Source of the DNA: Erythroxylum novogranatense
Taxonomy: Eukaryota > Streptophyta > Magnoliopsida > Malpighiales > Erythroxylaceae
Length of the DNA: 64,000 nucleotides
Assembly: GCA_029891385.1 (NCBI GenBank)
Contig: CM057227.1
Span: forward strand, 60,513,567-60,577,566
Direction of reading: 5' to 3'
A program made the position numbers and the translations under genes. The notes under the pieces were generated by a model, which was given only the letters and a program-made list of their open reading frames with translations, was not told the origin of the DNA and did no database searches. Positions within the stretch are counted from its first letter, which is position 1, and each line of letters begins with the position of its first letter. Shown here piece after piece: positions 11,301-21,324 of the stretch.

Positions 11301-14300
11301 GAACACCCACTTCACACCAATGGGCTGACATCCTTTCGGCAATTCCACTAACTTCCATGTGTTGTTGCGATCAATCGCTTTAATCTCCTCATCCATGGCA
11401 TTTTTCCACTTCTTGTCTCGCACCGCCTCTTCAAAACTTATATTCTCAAAGATCATCGCCAAAAGACATACAAGGTGTACCTCATTGGTGAATCATACAA
11501 ATCTTGCAAACTTCGCATTTTGGCTTGTTGCGGTTCATCTTCATCATCAGTAGTTTCAGGGTCTGTTGGTGTAGTTGTTGGTATAGCGGTTGATGATTCT
11601 CCAACCTTGATGATAATCTCCGTTGAGTTATTCCAATCCCACTCGCTTGCTTCGTTAACTCGTACATCACGACTCACCACAACCTTCTTGCTTATCGGGT
11701 CGAATAGCTTGTATCCTTTTGTTTTCCCATCATACCCAATAAATACATACCTTTTGCTTTTGTCTTCGAGCTTCGTTCTTTGCTGATCTGGTACATGTGC
11801 GTAAGCCACACTACCGAATATCTTGAAGTGAGAGACTGTTGGCTTTTGTCCACTCCATGCCTCTTGTGGTGTTTGATCATCCAGTTTCGCATGTGGACAT
11901 CGATTTTGCACATAGATGGCGCATTGCACAGCTTCTGCCCAAAATTCCTTTGGCATCTTTTTGCTCTTCAACATTGACCGAACCATGTCGAGAATGATCC
12001 GGTTCTTCCTCTCAGCCACACCGTTTTGTTGAGGAGTGTACGGTGCGGTTAGAAATCGCCTTATCCCTTGCTCCTCGCAATACTTCATGAAAATCGTCGA
12101 AGTATACTCGCCACCTCTATCAGATCGTACGGCTTTGATGTGTCTACCAGTTGCCTTCTCCACCATCACTTTGAATTTTTGAACACCTCGAGCGCCTCGG
12201 ATTTTCTTTCAAACAATAAACCCAAGTTTTCGTGAGAAATCATCGATAAAGGAAATAAAATACCTTTTACCGCTGAAAGATTCGGGGGTTATTGGTCCAC
12301 AGATATCGGTATGAATCAACTCAAGAGGTTGCTTTGCCTGATATTCAGCCTTCTTTTGAAACGAGGTTCTCGCATGCTTGCCGAGTACGCATTCTTCACA
12401 AAATTTTCCTTCGTAGTCCATGTCGGGTAGCCCGTGCACCATATTCTTCTTTGCTAACTTTTTTAGACCACCATGATGTAGGTGACCAAAGCGGAGATGC
12501 CACAGTGATGCCTTGTCTTCTACGTCAACTCGCAAACATTTTTCTTGTATGCTTCTCAAATTCAGTTTGTACATGCGATTCCTCCCCATCTCGACTTGAG
12601 TAACTAGGCGCCTTTCTTATCCTTCAAATGCAGTACCGTTCTCTCATAAGTCTTGAATAACCTTTCTCCATGAGTTGCCCCATACTCAAAATGTTGGTCT
12701 TGAGGTCCGGTACATAATACACATCTTGGATTGACCTACCAATCCATCATTTTGTAAGTAACAAATCGTACCTTGGCCTTTGACCTTAACCTTGACGCAT
12801 CTCCAAAAGATACGTGTCCATCTTCAACTTTTCGCATCTCCTTGAACAAATGTTTGTACCGCACATGTGGTTGCTTGCACCAGTCGAGGTACCACACCAT
12901 GTCATTATCGGTGTTGATTTCGTTATGCATCAAGAGAAAACCTTCCTCATCTTCCGTTGCTAGATTGGTTGTCTCTTCCACCTTTTTTTCGACTCGACAT
13001 TCTTTAGCGAAATGCCCCACCTTGCCACAATTGTAACATTTATCGGAGTAGCAATCCTTCGCGTAGTGACCATATTTGTGACAATTGTAGCACTTGATGT
13101 TGGAATGATTTGATCGGCCGCCTCTCCACGACCACGTCCTCTTCCACGCCAATTTTGTTGGCTTGATTGCTCATTCTCTCATCATACCCTTCTTGACTCG
13201 ACCTCTACCACCACGACCATTTCCTCGGCGCTCTCGCCACGCCTCTACCCCGAAAGTTTGAGAATAAAGTACCTTTTCGCCTTTGATTGGCGCCTTGGTT
13301 TGAAGTGCTTGCTCGAGTGTCTCCTCCTTCTTCTTCTTCTTACGTTGTTCGTGTGCCTCAAGAGAACCCGCGAGCTCATCAACCGTGAGTGTTGCTGGGT
13401 CCTTTGACTCTTCTATGGCACATACGACATTTTCGAAACTGTCGGTTAACGACCTCAATATCTTCTCCACAATTCGCGCATTGGTTAACGCTTCGCCATT
13501 TCGATTGAGTTGGTTCACCACGGTCTGGACACGTGTGATGTAGTCGGATACACCTTCAGACTCTTTCATCTTCATACCTTCCAATTCGCCACGAAGAGTT
13601 TGGAGGCGGACTTGCTTGACGCGATCGGCTCCTTTGTATACGTTCGCCAAAATGTCCCACGCTTCTTTTGAAGTTATTGCACCTGCAATTTTCTCAAAGC
13701 CCGACTCATCAACAGCTCGGAACAGCATATACAATGCCGTTTTATCCTTCATTCGCGTTTCTTTCAACGCCTTGTGTTGAGCCGCCGAATATCCCGTGGT
13801 AGTTTCTGGTTCTACAAAACCAGTCTCGACTATTTCCCAAGCATCTTGAGACCCGAGAAGAGCTTTCATTTGAATGCTCCAATTCTCATAGTTCACCTTC
13901 GTCAAACGGGGTAGCGACATTTGACCCATCACATTCTCCATCTGGCTCTGATACCAATTTGATAAAGACGAATACTTTTCTCCAAACCTTTCTCGCTTTT
14001 CTTTTGTTTTCTCTTGTTTTTTACAACATAATACAAACCTATTTATAAGCTACTTTTGACTCTTGAAATTCGTACAGCAATTAAAACCTAGAAAACCAAA
14101 CAACTCAAAAACAGAATACTAAATATAACCATAAATTCTGACCCTTGGTAAGTGAAACCACCGAAAACTCTTGAATTTCTATTGAAACCACCGAAACTCT
14201 TGAACTTCACATTTAAGGTTATTCAACACTTTAGGCCTACCTTTACTTTTACTGTTATTTGATCCTTTGCTGTAATTTCTAACAGTTTATCGGAGCATCA

Positions 14301-16067
14301 ATAGGAACATCCAATCTCAAGTTTCCTTCCAAGAACCCAAGTGATTCTTCCAATTCCTTTCCTTCAAGGGCATGCTGTGTTGTCGTGGAGTATTTGGCTG
14401 GTGGGACACTAAAACAGTACTTGATAAGAAATAGCAGAAAGAAACTTCCTTTCAGGGTTGTCATCCAACTTGCTTTGGACCTCTCCAGGGGGTGATTTCG
14501 TTTTTTCTGCATATCTCTGCATTAAAAGAAGTTTAGTGAATAAATTAGTTTCTGATCAAATCATAATCGTACTAATTTGCAGTATTAGCTATCTTCATTC
14601 TCAGAAGATTGTACATCGTGATGTCAAAAGTGAAAACATGTTACTAGATGGTCGCAGAACTCTTAAAATTGCTGATTTTGGTGTTGCCCGTGTTGAGGCT
14701 CAGAATCCATGTGACATGACTGGCGAAACTGGTACTTTGGGATACATGGCTCCGGAGGTACACCTGCCTCAAAAATGGTTGAATTACTTGTTTATGAATT
14801 CAGAGATATTAAAATCAATATTTGATCATTAATTTATTGCAATGGATGCCCGAAAAAGAGAACAAGTGTACCTCCGCAAAGTGTCTCTCATAGTACTCAA
14901 ATAAATTGCATTTTTCTGAAACTAGAATGCAGTCTGTCTCATTTTTTTGACTTATAATGGAATGAGAATGCTCCTTAACTAGATTCTTCATATAGGTGCT
15001 TGAGGGCAAGCCATATGATAGAAGGTGTGATGTCTACAGCTTCGGCATATGCTTGTGGGAAATCTATTGCTGTGACATGCCTTACCCAAATCTTAGCTTT
15101 GCTGGTGTGACATCTGCTGTTGTTCGACAGGTTACAAGTATTTCAATGAGCAATAAATTGATACTTTCCTTGCTAATTTAGTTAAAGGTATACCAAGAAA
15201 GCTAGTAATTCTTTTTCTTCCTTCTGCTGACAAGTGGTATCCACGAAGGCATTTTTTCAATTGATTTCAGGAACCTAGTTAGTCATTCTCTCATTAAGTT
15301 GGGTCCCTCCATTTCTTGGAATTGAATTCCAGAAAGTTGTTAATAATTAATATTCATATTTTCTTGGTCACGCCTGTGTTTTCTTAACTACTTATTTGTG
15401 GAGCATTAAACCTGATCTGCTTTTTCAGGAATTGTGTATTTGATAGAAGATTTAATGTTCAAAATTTTGGAATGCTTTCTGTGCTTTATGTAAAAAGTTG
15501 GGAATTGTAGTTATTGGCATGTAAAGATCTTTAGGCAATTGATAAAAGCATTCTTGAGATTGTCCTTTGTGAGAAGTTTTGGGAGCATAAAGCTAAGAAA
15601 CTAATACTGAAAAAAGAAAAAGGAGCAAAGAGTTCAATTCCTGGTTTGCTGACTGGAAAGTTTGTATGGCATTGGTATTAATTAAAAGCTAGCCGTGTTC
15701 TGACTTCCAGGATAATTTATGCATTGACATGCACTCTCTCTCTCTCTCCCCCTCTTTTTCTCCTGGGATTACATGCAGAAATAAATGATAGCATATACTC
15801 TTGTCTTACCTCTGAAGGAAATTCTTGTAGGCCTTCCATAACAAATGATTTTACTTGCAGAACTTACGACCAGAGATCCCCAAATGTTGTCCTAGTTCAT
15901 TAGCAAACATTATGCGCAAGTGCTGGGATGCAAACGCAGAAAAACGTCCTGAAATGGCTGAAGTAGTGAATATGTTAGAAGCAATTGATACTACCAAGGG
16001 AGGAGGGATGATACCTGACGACCACGTAGGTGGATGTTTCTGCTTAGGCCCAGTTCGTGGCCCCTGA
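8386..16067 (+). CDS. Raf-like MAPKKK-type serine/threonine protein kinase (STY13/CBC-like), six coding exons
   Basis: The coding sequence joins 8386-8692, 9194-9315, 14286-14491, 14583-14757, 14996-15130 and 15861-16067. All introns are GT-AG, the frame is continuous and the product is 383 residues, the usual length of the plant group-C Raf-like kinases that resemble Arabidopsis At3g22750/At4g14780 and the CBC1/CBC2 pair. The N-terminal 75 residues are family-specific. Then come the nucleotide loop (residues 83-91, IARGTYGTV), VAIK lysine 104, helix-C Glu129, HRD 223-225 within [11 protein letters not shown] 243-245 and APE 268-270, so the enzyme looks catalytically competent. The end GGGMIPDD...GP matches the family's characteristic tail. 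The first glycine of the loop is Ala. The ATG chosen is the first in frame after the stop in TTGATTCTCTGATA. Intron 2 holds a copia element in antisense. Relatives act in cytosolic signalling; the precise role here is inferred only from family. Confidence 0.93.
9641..9907 (-). repeat. 3' LTR of the intronic copia element (267 bp)
   Basis: On the element strand the LTR starts TGTTGAATAACC and ends GTCTTTATCA. It differs from its partner by scattered substitutions and single-base losses, for example ACCACGAAAA here against ACCACCGAAAA in the other LTR. Confidence 0.92.
9924..13941 (-). pseudogene. Copia gag-pol of the intronic element, frameshifted
   Basis: The reading starts at 13941 with the gag segment [20 protein letters not shown], typical of the UBN2-type copia gag. 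Two CCHC knuckles follow ([14 protein letters not shown] and [14 protein letters not shown], about 13100-13010), then a protease region, GAG-pre-integrase ([18 protein letters not shown], about 12510), and the integrase core with RSDRGGEY and [12 protein letters not shown] (about 12130-12020). The reverse transcriptase is poorly preserved between about 11350 and 10860. RNase H contains [18 protein letters not shown] and, after another break, [14 protein letters not shown] near 10100. Many single-base indels split it into separate frames, so no functional polyprotein is possible. Confidence 0.9.
13960..14228 (-). repeat. 5' LTR of the intronic copia element (269 bp)
   Basis: It has the same TG...CA ends as the other LTR and is flanked on its inner side by the tRNA-Met-type primer-binding site at about 13943-13958. 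A TATA-like TATAAAT (minus strand) lies near 14040-14047. Confidence 0.92.
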
Positions 16068-16260
16068 ACGTTAAACTCTCACTCCCCGTTACTTATGTCT
16101 CCACCTGCAATTGGTAAGCAAGACACAACACTTCGAACAAAGCTGGTGCTTCTTATGACTGGACATGGATTGCGTGATAAGCTTTTACTTCACCTATATA
16201 TTCCAAATATTGTTCGTTTAACATGGATTTGTGAATAAATGAATTATGCGATACTAAGTA
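16068..16260 (+). other. Kinase 3' UTR with poly(A) signal
   Basis: After the TGA at 16065-16067 the sequence becomes AT-rich, and a canonical AATAAA lies at 16234-16239, about 170 bp downstream. The actual cleavage site cannot be fixed. Confidence 0.6.
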
Positions 16261-17636
16261 CCACGTATTTGGTTTGCTTCTTTACGTGCTTTAAGAACTT
16301 TGCACATGGGTTTGTCAATGAAAAGAATAATACAATACCACGTAAAATACTCTTTCTTTCTTTGCTCTGCTCCTTTACATGTTTGAAGAACCTAGGTTGT
16401 ACACTAGATTTTTTTTTTTGCCAAAAGAGTATTTTAAATCAACGTTAAATTTTAACATTTTGAAGCGATCAAGTTAAACTATCATATTTACAAAACTAAA
16501 CGGAAAATTTAACAAATTAAACTTTTATTAGTTAAATATTACATGACATTTTTTTCTAACGTATAATTTTTTTTAAAAATTGCATAAGAGGGAGATACAC
16601 TTTAACTAAAGCTGCTTTTTGAATATAAAAAAAAGTAGGCCCACTTTCTTGGATACAACATTGCATTCTTGTCCTATATCTCCATTGATTGCTAGGTTCA
16701 CTATCTTTTCATCCATCCAAGCATGTAAATGGAGTGGAGGGAAAAATCATTCCGTGAAGGATATTGAGGCATCCAAAGGAGCATGAATACACTGAACGGA
16801 ATGAGGGATCATTCTAAAAGAACAACTTGCTCAGTATGTCTTCTAGAACTGTAGATAAAAGACAATTTGTATCAAGTTTTAAAATCAAACCGGTTAGTTA
16901 GACCTGGTTAAACTTGAACCGGCTAATTTTTGGTTCAGTTTTTGTTTTTAAATGTTAAAAATAAAAATCAGACGGCTAAATAATAAACCACCAGTTGTCT
17001 TTGTATAATGAAGAATGGTAAATATGGTTCTTCTGCTACTATGGCGATGGGTCACCGACTAGCACAATAGTAGACAACTTTCATCCTAAAGCTTAAGCAA
17101 GATTCCTCTAACTTTTGGATATGCTTTATGAAGTTGGCGGAGAAACAGTGATCCCTCGACCAGTCTAATAATAAAAAAATCAATGGACCAAATAAGGAAA
17201 CAAAGCTCTAGAACAACATATTTGGGTAGTATCTGAGAAATAATCACAAAGAAATTGCACACCCACTTTAGTTCAATCATCAGAGCAAGTTGGAATCTTC
17301 CCTAACATGCAGAATTGCAGATGGAGATTAAAGGAAATAATAAGGAGGAATCTTCACAACATACAAAGAGAAATTGCAACCCTGATAATTAATATGTAGA
17401 TCCTTCAAGCAGGAAGATGAAGATGAAACAACCAAAGCAAATCATGGTAGAAGAGGAAGTGAAAGGAAAATAATCAAACAAAACGAATAAAACTTGGAAA
17501 TGATCTGAAAACAAGAAGCAGCAAAGAGAAAGAATGGAATAGAAAACTAGACTAACATAATGAAGTTAACAGTGTGCAAGGCATTTAAAAAATCTGTTGA
17601 AGATATTCCATACAATTGGGGACTAGAAATTAGAAG
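16261..17636. other. Intergenic DNA between the kinase and CACTA-2
   Basis: This is AT-rich sequence with homopolymer runs. The short open frames here show no family motif, and neither LTR ends nor terminal inverted repeats were recognised. The final AAT (17637-17639) is the putative left target duplication of CACTA-2. Confidence 0.5.
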
Positions 17637-17639
17637 AAT

Positions 17640-18230
17640 CACTGCAAGAAAAGTAGGAATTAGTGACAAAAAATTACCGAAAAAAAGAAACTGTTACAAA
17701 TTACCGTCAAAAATCTTATTTTCATAGGTAAAATTGTCGAGAAAAATTTTGTTTAACAGTGGTAGTAATATCCATTGCTAAATAAGGAGAGAAATTAATT
17801 TGCAACGGAATTTAGCGACGGTATCAAATGCTCGTCGATAAATATGGCAGGAATTGTTGGTAGAATACAAAAGTTTTGAATTTGTCGACAAAAAATTTCC
17901 GTCAGTAAATTTTCAAGATAAACATCATTGTCTAGTTGGGCTTTAGCATTTTTAAGTTAAAGAAAACGATGTCATGTCCATCGGTAAAATTAAAAGAAAA
18001 ATTTCATTTAGCGGAGGTAGTAATATCCGTCACTAAATACGAAGAGAAATCAATTTGTGATGGTATCAAACGCCCGTCTGTAAATAAGGCAGGAATTGTT
18101 GGCGGAATAAAAAAGTTTTCACTTTTCCAACAACAAATTTTTGTCGGTAAATTTTCAAGGTAAACGTCATCGTCTCCTTGGGCTTTGGCGTTTTTAAGTT
18201 TAAAAAAACGTCATTGTTTGGTTTAATCAT
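17640..18230 (+). repeat. CACTA-2 left terminus and subterminal repeat array
   Basis: The terminus CACTGCAAGAAAAG is followed by repeated GACGG/TTACCG/TCGGTAAA motifs. About 250 bp are present twice: the block beginning TAGGTAAAAT at 17725 is repeated from TCGGTAAAAT at 17981. The copies share GGCAGGAATTGTTGG and TTGGGCTTTRGC, and the second ends about 18215. This is a diverged tandem duplication of the protein-binding end region. Confidence 0.75.
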
Positions 18231-18605
18231 TTTATTTAACTTAAAACTCACCTGAAGTCTCCCACCTACTCCACCCCCCGCGTCTCCTTCTTTCTTCTTC
18301 CTGTTGTGTCTCCGGCGTTCTCTCCTCTCTGGTTTGTTTGTCCTCGACGTTGCCTTCTTGCTACGTCTTCTACTTGTCGGTGTTGTCTTCTTCGACCATT
18401 GTCATTGTGTCCTTCAGTGGAGGTATTTTTGTATAGTGGATGATAGTTTCATTTGTTTGTGTATTTTGTGATTGGAAAACAACTATAAATGTTAATGATA
18501 GAAGGGATAAGACGTGATTTTAGTTGTGATATTGGAATGAATTTTTAATGCATATAAGGTATTTGATGAAATGTATGTTCTTTGAAAGAATGTATTTGTG
18601 CGACT
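18231..18605 (+). other. Pyrimidine-rich segment downstream of the CACTA-2 left end
   Basis: CT-rich sequence (about 18250-18420) with no open frame of note. By position it could be the promoter or 5' leader exon of the TNP2 gene, whose leader intron would then have been enlarged by later insertions. It ends at the left 21-bp repeat of the retro-insertion. Confidence 0.35.
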
Positions 18606-18623
18606 ATTTGAATTCTATCTGTT

Positions 18624-18836
18624 TTGATGTTGTTGAAAGGCATTGGCGAGGAGGGCTCGCGTGGATCAGGGAACGCAAACAACGGAGCGCGTGGTGAGAC
18701 GAGAGGGAATCAGGACGTGCTATGGTCGGTGGACGACGACGTGGGAGGTGACGGAGTGAAGTTGGAGTGGGAATGGGAGTTGGACGATGAAAGTGTAGTG
18801 AGGTTATTGGAGGACGACTACTTGTTTGACATGTGA
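18624..18836 (+). pseudogene. Unidentified GC-rich coding-like fragment in the retro-insertion
   Basis: An open frame of 70 codons ends with WEWELDDESVVRLLEDDYLF and a stop. The sequence is much richer in GC than its surroundings, is acidic and ends cleanly, suggesting the C-terminal end of a host protein. I do not recognise the family. The nominal first codons overlap the left 21-bp duplication, so the true start is lost or elsewhere. A second stretch at about 18899-19012 reads MDASSPGNNALPAFAMFDAR in one frame and may be an exon of the same or another gene. Confidence 0.35.
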
Positions 18837-19079
18837 GTTATGTTTGAAGAGGGTGAAATAGGAATGAGAAGAGCAAATAGTAAATAGTAAACTTGATATG
18901 GATGCATCTTCTCCGGGGAACAATGCTTTGCCAGCATTCGCCATGTTTGATGCTAGAGCTTACAGCTTTTTATGCGCTAAACTATTCTCCTGGAGTTTGC
19001 ATTTATGTTGTTAAATCATTTAAATATCTTTTTGTTTTTGATTATTTTTGGATTATGATATCGCCAAACCTATGAAACT

Positions 19080-19485
19080 CTTCTTTCTGTATTGGGCTCG
19101 CCTTCTTTTGCCTGAGGTACCTCAAGACGCCATTGACTGCACTGCTGCTTTTGCTTCTCCCATTCTCTCCTCTGCTGTTTACCGACGACTCTAGTGGCGG
19201 CAACATTGACCATCCCGACGATTACGCCTAAGCTGATGGTGACCTTGATAACGATCGAGACTTGGGTCTTGCAGCTGATGAACCAAGATCATGGGGCTTG
19301 CTTCCACTCTGCAAGAACCTGACAAACCCATCTCTGGTGCTATTCTTATTGTCTTGGCATGTTTTTCTCTTGAAGTTTGTTGAAAGGGCAGCTCAACAGA
19401 AGTGACAGTGGCTATCAGTTAGTGTTGTCTCCATCTTTTTACATTTTCAGCATTGTGGTTGGTTTAGGACAAGCTGCATCGCCTT
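19080..19485 (+). other. Coding-like but unassigned sequence left of Angela-1
   Basis: One frame holds LLLPEVPQDAIDCTAAFASP, and another, further on, holds SGGNIDHPDDYA and DRDLGLAADEPRSWGLL. Stops interrupt both. A TTTTCAG acceptor-like site near 19445-19451 precedes a segment that continues across the Angela-1 insertion to 29265, where it meets a GTATCT donor-like site. This looks like unspliced gene-derived DNA. No family was recognised. Confidence 0.3.
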
Positions 19486-21310
19486 TGTAGGAAAATCCCG
19501 GTGTGAGGATCACATGCCCACGGTGCGGAAAACAAAATTTTTTATTCCGGGACCTTCCCGAAAGTCAGGATCCATGTGTCTATACAATAAACTCAAACCA
19601 TAACGGCCAAAGGAGACCGTCTCTAACGTATCCACGCAGAGATCGGAGAACCTAACCGGACAAACCTTTGACCGGGAATAGCTAGAACAAAGTAAAGAGT
19701 GCTAGCTCCTACCTTTGTCCTTGAGAGCTTGAATCAACGATGATGGAGGAAGTGAAGCCTTGGAGAAGAGCTTGAAAGATGATGAAGCTTGAGAGAAACT
19801 CTTTATCTTCAAATCCTTAGGTTTTCTAAAACCCACGATGATGATTGATCAAAGAGAAAGAAACTCTTCTTTCCTTCTTTAAAACAACACCAACGATCAT
19901 GCCTCTTCCACATTTGCTATTTTGTCTTTTAGCCATTAAATGAATTGATGACTAAGCATGAAATGGAAGCTTCTTCCATCCACCAACGTGTACACATATA
20001 TATATATATATTAATTAATTCTTTAATTAATTAATCATATATATATATGTATATAATCTTGAAGTGGTCCAACCACATCGGGTTGGTCTACCGGTCTCGG
20101 TAGGGAAAAACCACCGGAAACTTTTTTCAGCAATATCGATGTCGCGATCTCATCGGGACATATCTCGATCTCATCGGGATCCATTTAGTCCGTTTGCTCT
20201 CCATTTATTGGAACTCTGTCCAAAATTATTTTACGAATTCTCCGAGACACTCTTATGCATGTGACCCATTAGGTTCCCGGTTATATTGGCCACTTAGATT
20301 AACACTTAATCTGAGCAAGTCATGAGCGGTATCTAGCAACACATCATGACCCCCAATTGACCGGAAAGTAATTGGTTTGACGAATGAACATGTATTCATC
20401 ATGAACCATATCACGAACCTTTCCATAGACAATTGCCGTGCAATTCGTCCTTTCACCATGCTATACCCCACTTGGTTATGAGTATGGGCAAAGTGTCAAC
20501 TCTTTACTAGACTGACTACGTCAAATCTAGTCCAAGTGATTTTAGTTCTCGTCCTGGGACTCATTACTTTATATGTCAATGAAGACATTCTTCATGACAT
20601 ATATGCTCCGGCCAGAGACTTCCAAGTAATGACCCTGACAAGAGGCCATGGGCATCATCTTTTGCTATCACAGAAGTGGTAAATCCTCTATTGGCTACTC
20701 AATTACCTTCGAATACCTCAAGCTGTACCCAATCACCACCCTATGAGCGACCTCTCAGAAGGCAACAAGGAATGGAGTCAAAGCACGTAATCAAGATTCA
20801 AGATATCCTCGAGCACCTCAAGTCTAAGGATACTTGCACCATTGCTATGATGAGATTATCACTGACATTAGAATAGGACATCCATGTGATGATCTCATAG
20901 CAGGTCATCCAATGTACTTACTACCTCTAGTAAACATCCACATCTCAACCCTAAATATCTCATATTTACAGTTTCTGAGATCGACTGCTTGATCAAATCA
21001 AGGAGCTTGAGATGTGCTAGTCTTTCCGGATTACCAATGTCCAGTCTCAGTAATCCTATGACTAGGGATAATTTAGATACTGACATAATTGCACATGATA
21101 GGAATCTCAATAGTATGATCACATCACAATTTCCTTCATGCTATGTCATATATCATGGACTTCATTAATTTGCTTATAGATCAATATCCATTCATAAATA
21201 ATGAACATCAAATTAATGAAATATGCCTTTCTTTATTTATTCATAAAGTATGTACACAACTTTGTACAAAATGCGCTAAAGGCGATTGCCTTCAGGGCAC
21301 TACTCTAACA
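19486..21310 (-). repeat. 3' LTR of Angela-1 (1825 bp)
   Basis: The plus-strand ends are TGTAGGAAAATCCCGG and GGCACTACTCTAACA. It contains an AT microsatellite at about 19996-20011. It is 29 bp shorter than its partner, partly because the CA-repeat tract in the partner is expanded. Confidence 0.93.
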
Positions 21311-21322
21311 ATCTCCCACTCG
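21311..21322 (-). other. Polypurine tract of Angela-1
   Basis: On the element strand the sequence is purine-rich (CGAGTGGGAGAT) and lies directly before the 3' LTR, just after the pol stop codon at 21325-21327. Confidence 0.75.
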
Positions 21323-21324
21323 AC

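Larger units (their letters stand above)
9641..14228 (-). mobile_element. Complete but decayed Ty1/copia element in kinase intron 2
   Basis: Two LTRs (9641-9907 and 13960-14228) bracket an internal region that reads leftwards. The 5-bp duplication CTTTA lies at 9636-9640 and 14229-14233. The primer-binding site is the complement of TGGTATCAGAGCCA (initiator tRNA-Met type) beside the right LTR, which is therefore the 5' LTR. The total length of 4588 bp is normal for small copia elements. Removing it leaves an intron of about 377 bp. The element is antisense to the kinase and does not touch the exons or splice sites. Confidence 0.95.

Noticed and set aside
9316..14285. Kinase regarded as split into two genes by the copia element
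   Set aside because: Exon phases and GT-AG sites join perfectly across intron 2 and the kinase domain is continuous, so it is one gene.
17637..17639. The AAT duplication used alone as proof of the CACTA-2 ends
   Set aside because: Three AT-rich bases match easily by chance. The pairing is kept only because termini, subterminal motifs and gene order agree.
20064..20471. Open frames on both strands that recur in every Angela LTR (for example at 20253, 28167, 51904 and 58823)
   Set aside because: They arise from the shared LTR sequence, contain no domain and differ in length among copies.
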